The position numbers and the translations under genes were made by a program. DNA of 64,000 nucleotides from NCBI RefSeq assembly GCF_029504655.1, contig NZ_JAQFIL010000001.1, positions 1,803,001 through 1,867,000 on the forward strand, written 5' to 3'. The DNA comes from Catalinimonas alkaloidigena (GTDB taxonomy: Bacteria; Bacteroidota; Bacteroidia; Cytophagales; Cyclobacteriaceae). This document shows positions 7,051 to 17,011 of this stretch, in pieces. The number at the start of each line of letters is the position of its first letter. Within the stretch, counting starts at the first letter, position 1. Below the pieces are notes generated by a model, which worked only from the letters and a program-made list of their open reading frames with translations, was not told the DNA's origin and made no database searches.

Positions 7051-8034
7051 GTGGATCCTAAGAAAGCTTTATTTCAGAAATTCATCAAGGGTGAATGCAG
7101 TCCTGAAGAAGTAGAACAACTTCTGGTGCAAATACAACACCAAAAAGAGGACAGTTACTATCAGGATATAATGGATGAAGTGTGGGCTAAACTAGAATCC
7201 TATCCTTCCATCGGAGAGAAAGAAAAGGACAGGCAGTTTAGTGTGATCCTTGAACGCAGCAGCAAAGCACGAAAGACTAAAGAAAATCATCCTCTTAGCA
7301 AATACGGAGTAAAAATAGCTGCTGTTTTTATTGGTTTTCTTATGATTAGCAGTCTGCTTTACCTGTTGTATCAACAGAGCCTGGCAGTAACTTATCAGAC
7401 TGGATATGGTGAAACGCTGGAAATTACCTTGCCGGATGGTTCTGAAGTACTAATGAATAATAATTCTACTCTAAGCTATGATTCGGATTGGGGAGAGGCG
7501 GGAGCCAGGGTAGTAAACCTTAAGGGAGAAGCTTTTTTTTCAGTAGTACATACTCTGGATCACCAGAAATTTACAGTAAATACTTCAGACGAAGTAGATA
7601 TAGAAGTACTCGGTACCCGCTTCAACGTGAATAATCGCCGCAACACGACCGAGGTAGTGTTGAATGAAGGTAAGGTAAAAGTAAATTTCAAAGCAGAGCA
7701 GGAAAAGCAGGAAATATTGATGGAACCTGGAGAATTGGTGGCTTATTCTAGCACTACCCAGCAGTACCAGAAGAAATTGATTGATACCAAAACTCGTACT
7801 TCCTGGAAGGATAAGTTGCTCACTTTTGATAGTCAATCATTAAAACAAATAGCACAAATTCTGGAGGACAATTACGGTTATACTATTCAGTTTGCCAACG
7901 AAGAGATTAGCACCTATGAATTTACAGGTACCATACCAACGGATAAAGTAGAAGCCCTTTTCACGATGTTAAACAAAGCTTTTAACCTGGAAATAGAAAA
8001 AGAAGGAAAACAAATATGGATTAAACCTAAATAA
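7051..8034 (+). CDS. FecR-family anti-sigma factor
   Basis: The product has 327 residues and starts at GTG 7051. The cytoplasmic N-terminal part is about 85 residues (FIKGECSPEEVEQLLVQIQ), which is the sigma-binding end. One membrane helix lies at about 89-109 (VKIAAVFIGFLMISSLLYLL). The periplasmic FecR domain follows with LPDGSEVLMNNNSTLSY, VNLKGEAFFSV and VLGTRFNVNN, then a DUF4974-type end (LTFDSQSLKQIAQILEDNYG, PTDKVEALFTMLNKAF). It probably holds the upstream sigma factor until the STN domain of the neighbouring SusC signals substrate. It lies 126 bases after the sigma gene and 84 bases before the SusC start. Confidence 0.93.
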   Translation: MDPKKALFQKFIKGECSPEEVEQLLVQIQHQKEDSYYQDIMDEVWAKLESYPSIGEKEKDRQFSVILERSSKARKTKENHPLSKYGVKIAAVFIGFLMISSLLYLLYQQSLAVTYQTGYGETLEITLPDGSEVLMNNNSTLSYDSDWGEAGARVVNLKGEAFFSVVHTLDHQKFTVNTSDEVDIEVLGTRFNVNNRRNTTEVVLNEGKVKVNFKAEQEKQEILMEPGELVAYSSTTQQYQKKLIDTKTRTSWKDKLLTFDSQSLKQIAQILEDNYGYTIQFANEEISTYEFTGTIPTDKVEALFTMLNKAFNLEIEKEGKQIWIKPK

Positions 8035-8118
8035 AAAAGATTGCCAGTGGCCTGACTGTTGGAACCGGAAAGGCAAGCTGACAATCTAATACTCTATCAA
8101 AATACAAATTTACTATTT

Positions 8119-11100
8119 ATGAGATACTTTGTACGTCATTTTAGAAAAATACTACTGTTGATAGTAGTCACTTGTGTGCAACTGTCAGTATCGGCTCAAG
8201 AGATAGTTGCGCTCAAAAGTAGTGTAGATGAAAAGACACCAACCAATTTGTTAGAAAGTCGACAAGACTCAAAATCATTGGCTTCCATGTTAAATGAGTT
8301 GGAAATCAAGTATAAAGTCCATTTTAATTATGCCAGTGAGCTGGTGAGTAACAGGTTAGTAAATCCCACAAATAAGGTAAATGAACCCACTAACCTTGAT
8401 GAACTACTTGATCTTTTGCTCACTCCTTTAGGGCTTCAGTATGAAAAAATAGAAAAGGATTTGTACCTGATCTTTGAAGAAAAAAATGAAGTGCCTTCCA
8501 AGTTACAAAACAAGACAGCACGAGATGATGAGCAAAATCTTTCTTTGTTAAAGCTCATGGATAAGCTGGTAAGCTCAAGATATGTTTCACTGTTATCACT
8601 GGAACAAACCATTACCGGAAAAGTAACGGATGGAGAAAATGGAGACGCCTTACCTGGTGTAAATGTACTAGCTAAAGGTACAACTAACGGGACCGTAACG
8701 GATATAGACGGTAGCTATAGGTTAACGGTGGCGGATGAAGTCAGCACTTTACTTTTTTCCTCCATTGGTTATGTGACTGAGGAGATAGAAATCAATGGAC
8801 AAAATGTGATTAACCTGGCATTGATGCCGGATGTTCAGTCATTGGAAGAAATTGTGGTAGTAGGTTACGGGGTGGAAAAGGAAGCGAATTTGACTGGAGC
8901 TGTGTCAACAGTAAATATTAAAAATTTGAATTCAAGGCCGGCGACCAGTACAGCTTCCTTATTACAGGGACAGATGCCAGGTGTCACGGTTACACAATCA
9001 TCTGGTCAACCAGGGCGAGAAGGAATGAGCATTTTAATCAGAGGCATAGGGACTATGGGTAATGCCCAGCCTATGGTGATTGTTGACGGAATGGAATCCT
9101 CTATGGCTAATATTAACCCTAATGATATTCAAAATATTAGTGTTTTAAAAGATGCTTCCTCAGCTGCGATATATGGAACACGAGCTGCCAATGGGGTAAT
9201 ATTGATTACCACAAAACGTGGTAAGGCAGGTTCACCTGAAATAATATACAATACTTATGTGGGCAGGCAGCAAGCTACCCGTCTTCCCGAATATTTATCC
9301 TCTGCGGGTTATGCCAGATTATTAAATGAAGGGCATATTAATGCAGGGCAAAATCCAAGATATACTGAAGAAGAGATTAGGAAATTTGAAACAGGAGAAG
9401 ACCCTTATAACTATCCAAATACAGATTGGTATGATTTATTATTGCAAGGTTCTGGTTTTACCCAAAACCATAATTTGAGATTTTCCGGAGGCGATTCTAC
9501 TTCTAGATACAATGTTTCATTTGGATACAATGAGCAGCTAGGTCTTATAGAAAACACAAATAGTGAACGTTATAATGTACGTGTTAACCTAGATAGTAAG
9601 ATCAATAATTGGTTTGATATCGGTTTAAATGCGGGATTATCGCGTAAAAACATTGTAAGTCCTTTACAAGGCGCTGAAGCCCAGTCTGGAGGAATGACTC
9701 GTTTTTTTGATGCAGTCAATAAAATACCCCCTACTTTTCTTAATAAATATGAAGATGGTCAGTGGGCGGGAGAGCATCCCAGTGGGAATCCAAATGCATG
9801 GATTGAGGCAGGTAACAAGACTACTGCGAATATTTCTCAGGCAGTAGGAATGGTGTTTATGGAAGCCAAATTACTAAAGGGACTTTCTTTGAGAGGTCAG
9901 GCTGGCGTAGATTATATTTTTGATGAAAGTAAAGATCATGTAGCTTCCTTCACCTATGGCAGCGGGAGATATTCAGGGCCCAATTCAGTTTCAGAAAGCC
10001 TAATCCGCAATTCAGTGACTGATCTGACCACGCTACTGAGATATGCAAACAGACTTGGGCGCCATGAAATAAGAGGGCTGTTAGGTATTTCTCGCAGATC
10101 CGAACTCTTCAGGTCTACTGGTGCGTACCGAAGAGAGTTTCCTTCAAATCAACTCACTGTCATTGATGCAGGATCTCCTGTTGGTATGTCAAATAGTGGA
10201 ACCGATAGTGAATCAACACTGGGTTCTTATTTTGGAAGAATAAATTATAATTACGACAATAAATATCTTCTTGAAGCAAATTTACGCAGGGATGGTTCTT
10301 CCAAGTTTGCCAGTGGCAAGCGGTGGGGATGGTTTCCTTCATTCTCTGCGGGTTGGATCATGACAGAAGAGCCATTTTTGGCTGATATAGGATGGCTGGA
10401 TTTTCTTAAGTTGAGGGTATCATGGGGTACACTTGGTAACCATAGGATCAATAATTTTATCTATTTACCTCTAATTAACTTAGGCCAGGATTATACCTTT
10501 GGCGGTGAAGTAGCCCCCGGCGCAGCACAAACTACCGCTAACAATCCTAACATTTCTTGGGAGACAACTACTGAAACGAATTTTGGCTTAGATCTTGAGC
10601 TTTTTTCCAGCCTGATTTCAATTCGGGCTGATTACTATCAACGGTATACTGATGATATTCTTACCGTCGTTCCGGTTTCAGAAACGTTTGGTTTGCCTGC
10701 TCCCACCGTAAATGCTGGTGCCATGAGCAATAATGGTGTTGAGCTACAAGTTTCACACTTCAACAGTATCAATGATTTTCAGTACAACATCACCCTCAAT
10801 AGCTCATTCAATAAAAATAGAGTGGAGCGGCTGGCCAATCCAACCATCGGACAAGCCATTCGTATTGAAGGGGAAGCGTGGGATTCATTTTATGGTTATG
10901 AATGGATCGGTTATTTTCAGTCCGATGAAGAGGCCTTAAATAACCCGGTACATCATCCTAACGTAAGGGCGGGGGACTTAAAATTTAAAGACCAAAATGA
11001 TGATGGAATAATTGATGGTGACGACCGTATTGTACTTGGCAACCCAACTCCCGAAGTCACTTATGGCATAAACCTGGGCTTAGCATACAAAGGCTTTGAC

Positions 11101-11562
11101 TTTTCTACCTTTATTCAAGGTGTAGATGGAATTTATAGAAGGCTAATGCCTCGTATCCTGTGGCCTTTTCAAATAGGAGGTAAGGCTGAAAAGATGCATC
11201 TCGATCGAGTGATCGTAGAAAATGGACAGGTGGTACAACAAGGCCACTTTCCAAGAACGCTCATTGGTGGAATGCATAATGAAGCATTCAGTTCATTTGG
11301 CGTACATGATGCAGCTTATATAAGGCTGAAGAACATACAGCTAGGATATACTTTTCCATCTTCCTGGACTGACGCAATAGCCATCTCCAGAGCCAGGATA
11401 TATTTCAGTGGTGAGAATTTATTTACGTTTGCCAGAAACTTTCCCGGAAACTATGATCCAGAAACAAATCCCGGAGATTTCCTGGGGGTCCCAGGCGGTC
11501 AGGGAGGGCTCAGCTATCCACAGGTAAAATTCTACATGCTTGGCCTGGATATTAATTTTTAA
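8119..11562 (+). CDS. SusC/RagA-type TonB-linked outer membrane transporter with STN domain
   Basis: The product has 1147 residues, starting at ATG 8119 (MRYFVRHFRKILLL) because the signal peptide begins there; the frame is open from 8059. Order: signal peptide ending SVSAQ, an STN signalling domain at about 65-135 (ELEIKYKVHFNYASELV, LDELLDLLLTPLGLQY), a carboxypeptidase-like beta-sandwich at about 165-245 (ITGKVTDGENGDALPGVNV), a plug with EEIVVVGYG and VLKDASSAAIYGTRAANGV, and a large beta-barrel ending in an aromatic (DINF). It imports oligosaccharides or glycan-derived products with the SusD lipoprotein, driven by TonB. The STN domain fits control through the adjacent FecR/sigma pair. 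The SusD frame overlaps its end. Confidence 0.96.
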   Translation: MRYFVRHFRKILLLIVVTCVQLSVSAQEIVALKSSVDEKTPTNLLESRQDSKSLASMLNELEIKYKVHFNYASELVSNRLVNPTNKVNEPTNLDELLDLLLTPLGLQYEKIEKDLYLIFEEKNEVPSKLQNKTARDDEQNLSLLKLMDKLVSSRYVSLLSLEQTITGKVTDGENGDALPGVNVLAKGTTNGTVTDIDGSYRLTVADEVSTLLFSSIGYVTEEIEINGQNVINLALMPDVQSLEEIVVVGYGVEKEANLTGAVSTVNIKNLNSRPATSTASLLQGQMPGVTVTQSSGQPGREGMSILIRGIGTMGNAQPMVIVDGMESSMANINPNDIQNISVLKDASSAAIYGTRAANGVILITTKRGKAGSPEIIYNTYVGRQQATRLPEYLSSAGYARLLNEGHINAGQNPRYTEEEIRKFETGEDPYNYPNTDWYDLLLQGSGFTQNHNLRFSGGDSTSRYNVSFGYNEQLGLIENTNSERYNVRVNLDSKINNWFDIGLNAGLSRKNIVSPLQGAEAQSGGMTRFFDAVNKIPPTFLNKYEDGQWAGEHPSGNPNAWIEAGNKTTANISQAVGMVFMEAKLLKGLSLRGQAGVDYIFDESKDHVASFTYGSGRYSGPNSVSESLIRNSVTDLTTLLRYANRLGRHEIRGLLGISRRSELFRSTGAYRREFPSNQLTVIDAGSPVGMSNSGTDSESTLGSYFGRINYNYDNKYLLEANLRRDGSSKFASGKRWGWFPSFSAGWIMTEEPFLADIGWLDFLKLRVSWGTLGNHRINNFIYLPLINLGQDYTFGGEVAPGAAQTTANNPNISWETTTETNFGLDLELFSSLISIRADYYQRYTDDILTVVPVSETFGLPAPTVNAGAMSNNGVELQVSHFNSINDFQYNITLNSSFNKNRVERLANPTIGQAIRIEGEAWDSFYGYEWIGYFQSDEEALNNPVHHPNVRAGDLKFKDQNDDGIIDGDDRIVLGNPTPEVTYGINLGLAYKGFDFSTFIQGVDGIYRRLMPRILWPFQIGGKAEKMHLDRVIVENGQVVQQGHFPRTLIGGMHNEAFSSFGVHDAAYIRLKNIQLGYTFPSSWTDAIAISRARIYFSGENLFTFARNFPGNYDPETNPGDFLGVPGGQGGLSYPQVKFYMLGLDINF

Positions 11563-11581
11563 AAAACAAACACCCACAACC

Positions 11582-13198
11582 ATGCGACACATAATTAATT
11601 ATAAAAAATACTTCCTTAGTATACTCATAGTAGCATTGGGTCTCACTTCGTGTGGCGAGGACTTCCTGACAGTTACTCCCACTGGCCAACTTTCAGATCC
11701 CTCTTTCTGGTCAACAGAAGAAGATGCTGATTTGGCCCTTGCAGGCGCTTACAGAGAATGGGAAAATGATGTTAATATCTTATATAATGATGCCATGAGC
11801 GACAATGGATATGAACAATATGTGTGGGGGTATAGAAAAAAAGGAAATGGTGAAGTTGATCCTACAAATGTTACCGAAGGTGGGCGTCCCTATGGAACCG
11901 GCAATGAGTGGTTCACCTATGAGCGGGTTCGGAAGTACAATAATTTTCTTGCAAAAATAGATAACATTACCATGGACGCTGCCTTAAAGGAGCAGTACAA
12001 AGCAGAAGTTCGCTTCTTAAGAGCTTATGATTATTTCAATAAAGTCATGCTTTTTGGTGGTGTTCCTTTAGTAACAGAATTAGTGGATGCTGATTATACT
12101 CCACCAAGAACATCCGCTCTGGAAGTTAAACAGTTTATTTTGGATGAATTAGCTGAGATAAGTGAGGTGCTTCCTGTGCAAAATGTGCTTGAATCCAAAG
12201 GCCATATCACAAGTGGAGCTGCCCTGGCATTAAAAGCACGCTTGGAATTGTACATGGAAGATTATACTGAAGCGATGGCATCCTCTAAAGCAGTGATTGA
12301 TATGGGAGTTTACGAACTATTCCCGGATTACAGAGGATTATTTTTGCGAGAAAATAACGCCATCAATACTGAGTCAATAGCTGAAGTTCAGTATGTCAAG
12401 AATAACTATTTCAGCAGGCTTGCAGCCTATAACTCCCTTGGCAGAGATGGTGGTTTTGGAGGAATGAATGCCACACGAAGTATAGTAGAGGCTTATGAGA
12501 CAAGTAATGGACTTACCATTGAGGAGGATCCGACTTATGATCCTTTAAATCCATTTGAAAATCGTGACCCACGCTTAGAAATGACAATTATTTATCCAGG
12601 ACAGTGGTGGAATGGGAGATACTATAATCCTTTAGATCCTCAGATTATCAATGAAAATGGAGAATCTGTCCAAAACCCTGATTATCGGGGAGCAGGCAAT
12701 GGTACAGTGGCAGCACAAAGTGTAAAAAAATACCTGGAACCTGTATCTTCCGATGAATTTTATAATTATGATGCCAATATTATGGTCATCAGATTGGCTG
12801 AGATGTATCTGACATTTGCTGAAGCTGCTGTAGAAACCGGACAGAATCTGGAGCAAGGACTTGATTACATTAATCGATTGAGAGCTAGAGCAGGACATGT
12901 ACCGGCAACAACCCTTACCAGAGAACTGGTACGCCGTGAGCGTAGAGTAGAACTTGCTTTTGAAGGTTTAAGGCTATTTGATGTCGCTCGTTGGGACCTT
13001 GGCCCTAAAGTAATGGATGGTCCCTTGTATGGAAGCCGGTTAGGTTCCGTAAATTCTCAAACAGGAGAAGTAAGCTGGGAAACGGAATACGTTTTAATAG
13101 AAAACAGAAACTTCTATCCGGAAAGAAATTATTTATTTCCCATTCCACAAAATGAAATGGATACCAATCCGGAAATGACGCAAAACCCTGGTTATTAA
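11582..13198 (+). CDS. SusD/RagB-type nutrient-binding lipoprotein
   Basis: The product has 538 residues, starting at ATG 11582 (MRHIINYKKYFL), 19 bases after the SusC stop. The lipobox is LTSC near residue 23, followed by GEDFLTVTPTGQLSD, the usual SusD beginning. TPR-like helices follow (RFLRAYDYFNKVMLFGGVPLV, GAALALKARLELYMEDYTEAM). The C-terminal signature runs RLAEMYLTFAEAAVE, YINRLRARAG, RRERRVELAFEGLRLFDVARW and ends PQNEMDTNPEMTQNPGY. It forms the lid of the preceding SusC on the cell surface. Confidence 0.96.
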   Translation: MRHIINYKKYFLSILIVALGLTSCGEDFLTVTPTGQLSDPSFWSTEEDADLALAGAYREWENDVNILYNDAMSDNGYEQYVWGYRKKGNGEVDPTNVTEGGRPYGTGNEWFTYERVRKYNNFLAKIDNITMDAALKEQYKAEVRFLRAYDYFNKVMLFGGVPLVTELVDADYTPPRTSALEVKQFILDELAEISEVLPVQNVLESKGHITSGAALALKARLELYMEDYTEAMASSKAVIDMGVYELFPDYRGLFLRENNAINTESIAEVQYVKNNYFSRLAAYNSLGRDGGFGGMNATRSIVEAYETSNGLTIEEDPTYDPLNPFENRDPRLEMTIIYPGQWWNGRYYNPLDPQIINENGESVQNPDYRGAGNGTVAAQSVKKYLEPVSSDEFYNYDANIMVIRLAEMYLTFAEAAVETGQNLEQGLDYINRLRARAGHVPATTLTRELVRRERRVELAFEGLRLFDVARWDLGPKVMDGPLYGSRLGSVNSQTGEVSWETEYVLIENRNFYPERNYLFPIPQNEMDTNPEMTQNPGY

Positions 13199-13248
13199 GA
13201 TCAAATCAAAATGAAGCTTTTTAATAGAACTACTAAATTACTTAAAGA

Positions 13249-14679
13249 ATGAAAGATAAGAATAAACTATCACGACGCTCATTTATGGCAAGCAGTGGTA
13301 CTGCTCTGGCTGCAGGTTTAACGTATGGATTATCAGGGAACGCATTTGCTTCTGGCGACCATAGAAGCCATTCCAAAAAGCTCAATCAGAATAGTAAGTA
13401 TGGAGTAAAATCTCTTGATCGTTCGCATTTGATAGATAAACGCTCCCATCCTACAGAAGGGCTTGAGCGAGAAAATATCACGATTACAGACATTAAAGTT
13501 ACGCCTTTATCCTATGTTCATGATGGGGAGTACCTTTGGCGTGTGGGTGGACTTGTTGTCTGGAAATCCGATGCAGCACTTGTTGAAGTTTTTACCAATC
13601 AGGGCATCGTGGGTATTGGTGAAGGCAGCCCCTATCGCGGGCCTGACCACCTCAAGAAATATACTGACACCTACATCACACCTTTGCTGAAGGGACAGAA
13701 TGTCTTCGATGTAGATTTTATCACCAACAATCAGGGACATAACAGTATTGCGGAAGGAGCCTGGGCAGGGGTCAATAATGCCATATGGGATGTCATCGGC
13801 AAAGCCAAAGGAAAGCCTGTCTATAAACTTTTATCAGGTGACAGTACGCCCAACAATAAGGTCCATATGTATGCCAGTGGTGGTGTAGAACATGCCTGGT
13901 ACGACAATGGGGAGGAAAGCCTTATTGCAGAAGCTCTCCGCTATAAGGAGGCTGGATTTGATACTTTTAAATTTCGTCAAGGTACCAGTTGGAAGTTCAG
14001 TGGCATGACGATGGATAAATATATCCCGATTTTAGAGAATCTCCGCAAGGCAGTTGGTCCGGATTTCAGGCTTTGCATTGAAAAATTTCCCTGGGATATG
14101 GACATAATCCTCAACCAGCTCTGCCCGGTTCTGGAAGAGCTTAAATTCTACTGGTATGAGGAACCTATATCCCCTAATGATCCAAGAGCTGTAGAAAAGC
14201 ATATTGCCATCAATGAAGCTATGCCTTCAGTAATGATATCCGGTGGGGAAAGCTGGTATAATCGCTATCAGGTATACCCTTTTACAGTATCAGGAGGTAT
14301 GGATATCATACAAACTGATCCTAATCTGACCGGAATAAGCGAAGGCTGGCAAATAGGTCAGATGTTACATGAACATGGCATGAAGTATTGCCCTCACAAT
14401 TGGGTCGGCGGCCTTACAACCATCTCAAGTATTCATCTGGTAGCAGGAGTTCCAAGTGGTCATATGTGTGAAACTAATATGACTTATAACCCACTGAAGT
14501 GGGAAATTTTCAAGGAGCCCTATCAAATCAAAGACGGATGGCTCACCATTCCAGATAAACCGGGCTACGGAGTAGAGTTAATTGATGATGTTGCGAAAAA
14601 ATTCCCTTTTGAACCTGGATTTTATGGTAAACCCAATCCAAAAATGAAGGGAAAAGATCTTCCACTCTGGTGGAGCTAA
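13249..14679 (+). CDS. Exported enolase-superfamily protein (acid-sugar dehydratase-like), copy A
   Basis: The product has 476 residues. The N-terminus carries a Tat-type signal (LSRRSFMASSGTALAAGL). The capping domain follows (ITDIKVTPLSYVHDG, GIVGIGEGSPYRGPDH), then the barrel. Likely active-site residues are K and R of FKFRQGT, metal ligands E of CIEKF, E of WYEEPI and E of ISGGESW, and a D (QTDPN)/H (CPHNW) pair. Enolase-superfamily members of this layout abstract a proton alpha to a carboxylate; a sugar-acid dehydratase is the likely role. It lies directly behind SusCD and before a second copy, so one operon is likely. Export of such an enzyme is unusual, because characterised relatives are cytoplasmic. 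Confidence 0.9.
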   Translation: MKDKNKLSRRSFMASSGTALAAGLTYGLSGNAFASGDHRSHSKKLNQNSKYGVKSLDRSHLIDKRSHPTEGLERENITITDIKVTPLSYVHDGEYLWRVGGLVVWKSDAALVEVFTNQGIVGIGEGSPYRGPDHLKKYTDTYITPLLKGQNVFDVDFITNNQGHNSIAEGAWAGVNNAIWDVIGKAKGKPVYKLLSGDSTPNNKVHMYASGGVEHAWYDNGEESLIAEALRYKEAGFDTFKFRQGTSWKFSGMTMDKYIPILENLRKAVGPDFRLCIEKFPWDMDIILNQLCPVLEELKFYWYEEPISPNDPRAVEKHIAINEAMPSVMISGGESWYNRYQVYPFTVSGGMDIIQTDPNLTGISEGWQIGQMLHEHGMKYCPHNWVGGLTTISSIHLVAGVPSGHMCETNMTYNPLKWEIFKEPYQIKDGWLTIPDKPGYGVELIDDVAKKFPFEPGFYGKPNPKMKGKDLPLWWS

Positions 14680-14710
14680 TGAGCACTGCTATAAAATCTA
14701 ATCACAAGCT

Positions 14711-16045
14711 ATGGACAGACGAAAATTTTTAGGATCATTGGTAGCTTCTTCTGCCTCTATAGGCATGCTTTCGGCTTGCCACAATGAATCCCATGGACAA
14801 AATGAAGCTTTGTCGGACACGCCTATTTATCCACTACATGCATTAAGCCGTGAAAAAATAAAGATAATAGATATACGACTTACCCCCTTGTCTTATGTTC
14901 ATCAGGAAGGTCCCCTTTGGGGAGTGAATGAGTACATCGTCTGGAAGGCAGATGCAGGTCTTATTGAAGTGTTTACTGACCAGGGTATTATAGGTATCGG
15001 GGAAGGAAGCCCTTACAGTGAACCTGACAAGATCAAAAAATATATAGAAGAGAGAGTAAAACCCTTTCTGATTGGCAAGAATCCCTTTGATGTAGATTTT
15101 CTCACTGGTGGAGGCCCAGATAGAGATTATTTATCAAGGGCAGCTTGGGCGGGTGTTAATAATGCGTGCTGGGATATCATTGGCAAGACCAAAGAGATGC
15201 CTGTTTATCGACTGTTGGCTACCAATCATGAACCTAAAGCAAGTGTACCTATCTATGCCAGTGGTGGTGTAGAGCACAAATGGTATGAAAATGGCACTGA
15301 ATATCTGATTGAAGAAGCTCTAAAGTATAAAGAACAGGGTTATACTGCATTTAAATTTAGAAATGGTACCAACTGGGAATATAGTGGTATGACACTGGAA
15401 AAGTACTTGCCTGTATTGAGAAAACTACGTGAAGCAGTAGGTCCCGATTTTAAGTTGATGATTGAAAAACACTCTCATGATTTTGAAGATATCGTTAATA
15501 TTCTTTGTCCTGCACTAGAAGATTTGAAGTTTTACTGGTATGAAGAACCCATAAACCAATGGAAAGAAGATGCAGTAGAAAAGCATCTGCAAATCAAAGA
15601 AGCTATGCCTTCAGTGATGGTTTCAGGTGGTGAAAGGTTCACTCATAGCTTACAACTGCATGAATGGATTATTACAGGTGCTTATGATATCATCCAATCT
15701 GATTGCAACTTTACCGGTATCAGTGAGGGCTGGCACATTGCTCAAGTAGCGCATCTGTATGGGCGACTACAATGCCCTCATAACTGGCATGGAGGACTAA
15801 CAACTATGGCTAACCTTCATTTTGTAGCAGGGGTACCTAATGGCCATATGTGTGAGCTAAACCAAACCTACAATCCATTAAAAGAAGAATTATTCAAAAG
15901 GCCTCTGATTGTAAAGGATGGTTATATGGAGCTACCAGATAAGCCAGGCTTTGGTGTTGAAATTATTGACGATGTAGCCAAAAAGTTTCCCTATGTGTCC
16001 GGATCATACCTTAAACCTAATCCAGTAATACAGAAGAAAATTTAG
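14711..16045 (+). CDS. Exported enolase-superfamily protein (acid-sugar dehydratase-like), copy B
   Basis: The product has 444 residues and is clearly related to the preceding gene. The signal MDRRKFLGSLVASSASIGMLSAC combines a twin arginine with a possible lipobox (LSAC), so it may be a Tat-exported lipoprotein. Candidate active-site residues: K and R in FKFRNGT, E in MIEKHSHD, E in WYEEPI, E in VSGGERF, D in QSDCN and H in CPHNWHGGL. The gap to copy A is 31 bases. The sequence is closest to the IS-disrupted copy at 38590-41328, which also stands beside an RraA-like gene. The substrate is unknown; an aldonate such as fuconate or rhamnonate would fit the neighbouring lactonase type. Confidence 0.9.
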   Translation: MDRRKFLGSLVASSASIGMLSACHNESHGQNEALSDTPIYPLHALSREKIKIIDIRLTPLSYVHQEGPLWGVNEYIVWKADAGLIEVFTDQGIIGIGEGSPYSEPDKIKKYIEERVKPFLIGKNPFDVDFLTGGGPDRDYLSRAAWAGVNNACWDIIGKTKEMPVYRLLATNHEPKASVPIYASGGVEHKWYENGTEYLIEEALKYKEQGYTAFKFRNGTNWEYSGMTLEKYLPVLRKLREAVGPDFKLMIEKHSHDFEDIVNILCPALEDLKFYWYEEPINQWKEDAVEKHLQIKEAMPSVMVSGGERFTHSLQLHEWIITGAYDIIQSDCNFTGISEGWHIAQVAHLYGRLQCPHNWHGGLTTMANLHFVAGVPNGHMCELNQTYNPLKEELFKRPLIVKDGYMELPDKPGFGVEIIDDVAKKFPYVSGSYLKPNPVIQKKI

Positions 16046-16081
16046 AAACATTTTTCTGAGAAATAAATACAAAGCTTAGCC

Positions 16082-17011
16082 ATGAAATACAGCAATCTCA
16101 TTTTTGCCCCTATTCTTTTATTTTCCTTTTTGTCTGTATATGCTCAAAATATTACTATGAGTCAGGAGGAAATGATAGCCCTCACACCCAAATGGGAAGG
16201 GGGACGTTTCCCCGATGGACGGCCAAAGGTACCAGACAGCATATTAGAGCGGATGAAAAATATATCCTTAGAACAGGCCTGGTCAGTACTGAGAGGTGAA
16301 GGATATACCCACCAGTACGAATATGGCTGGCAGAATATCCATCCTGGTGATGTCCTGGTAGGTCGGGTACTGACAGCCCAATACATGCCTGTACGTCCGG
16401 AAGTAAGAGAACAATTGGTGAAAAAAGGTACAGAAGATGGTCGTATCGGAGATATGGTATCTTGGCCAATTGATATGCTTATTCAAGGGGATGTATATGT
16501 AGCAGACTCTTACGGAAAAGTAACAGATGGACCTATCATCGGTGATAATCTAGGAACTTCTATTGCTGCCAAGTCCGGTAATGGAGTAGTCGTCAACGGA
16601 ACGGTGCGAGATATGGAGGGGCTGATGCAAATTCCTGGTTTTACATCTTTCATAAAAGGATCTCATCCCTCATATCAGCAAGAAATGATGCTTACCGGCC
16701 TCAATGTTCCTATCCGTATTGGTCCTGTAACTGTGATGCCTGGGGATGTGGTGTTGGGAAAGTTAGAGGGAGTAATTTTTATTCCTCCGCACTTGGCAGA
16801 GAAAGTGGTGAAGACTGGAGAACTGGTCATGCTAAGGGATCAATTTGGGCATCAACGACTCCGCGAGGGAAAATACACTCCAGGTCAAATTGATGCTCGT
16901 TGGAATGCTAACATTGAAAGAGATTTTTCAGAATGGCTGGAAGCTCATATAGAGGATTTAGCTGTGCCTAAAGAAGAAATCCAAGAGCTATTGAAGACAA
17001 GGAACTGGTGA
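16082..17011 (+). CDS. Exported RraA-like aldolase family protein, copy A
   Basis: The product has 309 residues. A Sec signal ends VYAQ near residue 21. The core matches the RraA / HMG-aldolase fold: YQNIHPGD-like entry, the loop IIGDNLGTSIAAKSGNGVVV with the glycine-rich carboxylate pocket, then NGTVRDMEG, whose R-D pair corresponds to the substrate arginine and the metal-binding aspartate of class II pyruvate aldolases. It ends with VMPGDVVLGKLEGVIFIPP. Beside two dehydratase-like genes the likely reaction is retro-aldol cleavage of a 2-keto-3-deoxy acid to pyruvate and an aldehyde. About 70 residues before the core and 60 after it exceed the usual RraA length. It is probably periplasmic. 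Confidence 0.88.
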   Translation: MKYSNLIFAPILLFSFLSVYAQNITMSQEEMIALTPKWEGGRFPDGRPKVPDSILERMKNISLEQAWSVLRGEGYTHQYEYGWQNIHPGDVLVGRVLTAQYMPVRPEVREQLVKKGTEDGRIGDMVSWPIDMLIQGDVYVADSYGKVTDGPIIGDNLGTSIAAKSGNGVVVNGTVRDMEGLMQIPGFTSFIKGSHPSYQQEMMLTGLNVPIRIGPVTVMPGDVVLGKLEGVIFIPPHLAEKVVKTGELVMLRDQFGHQRLREGKYTPGQIDARWNANIERDFSEWLEAHIEDLAVPKEEIQELLKTRNW

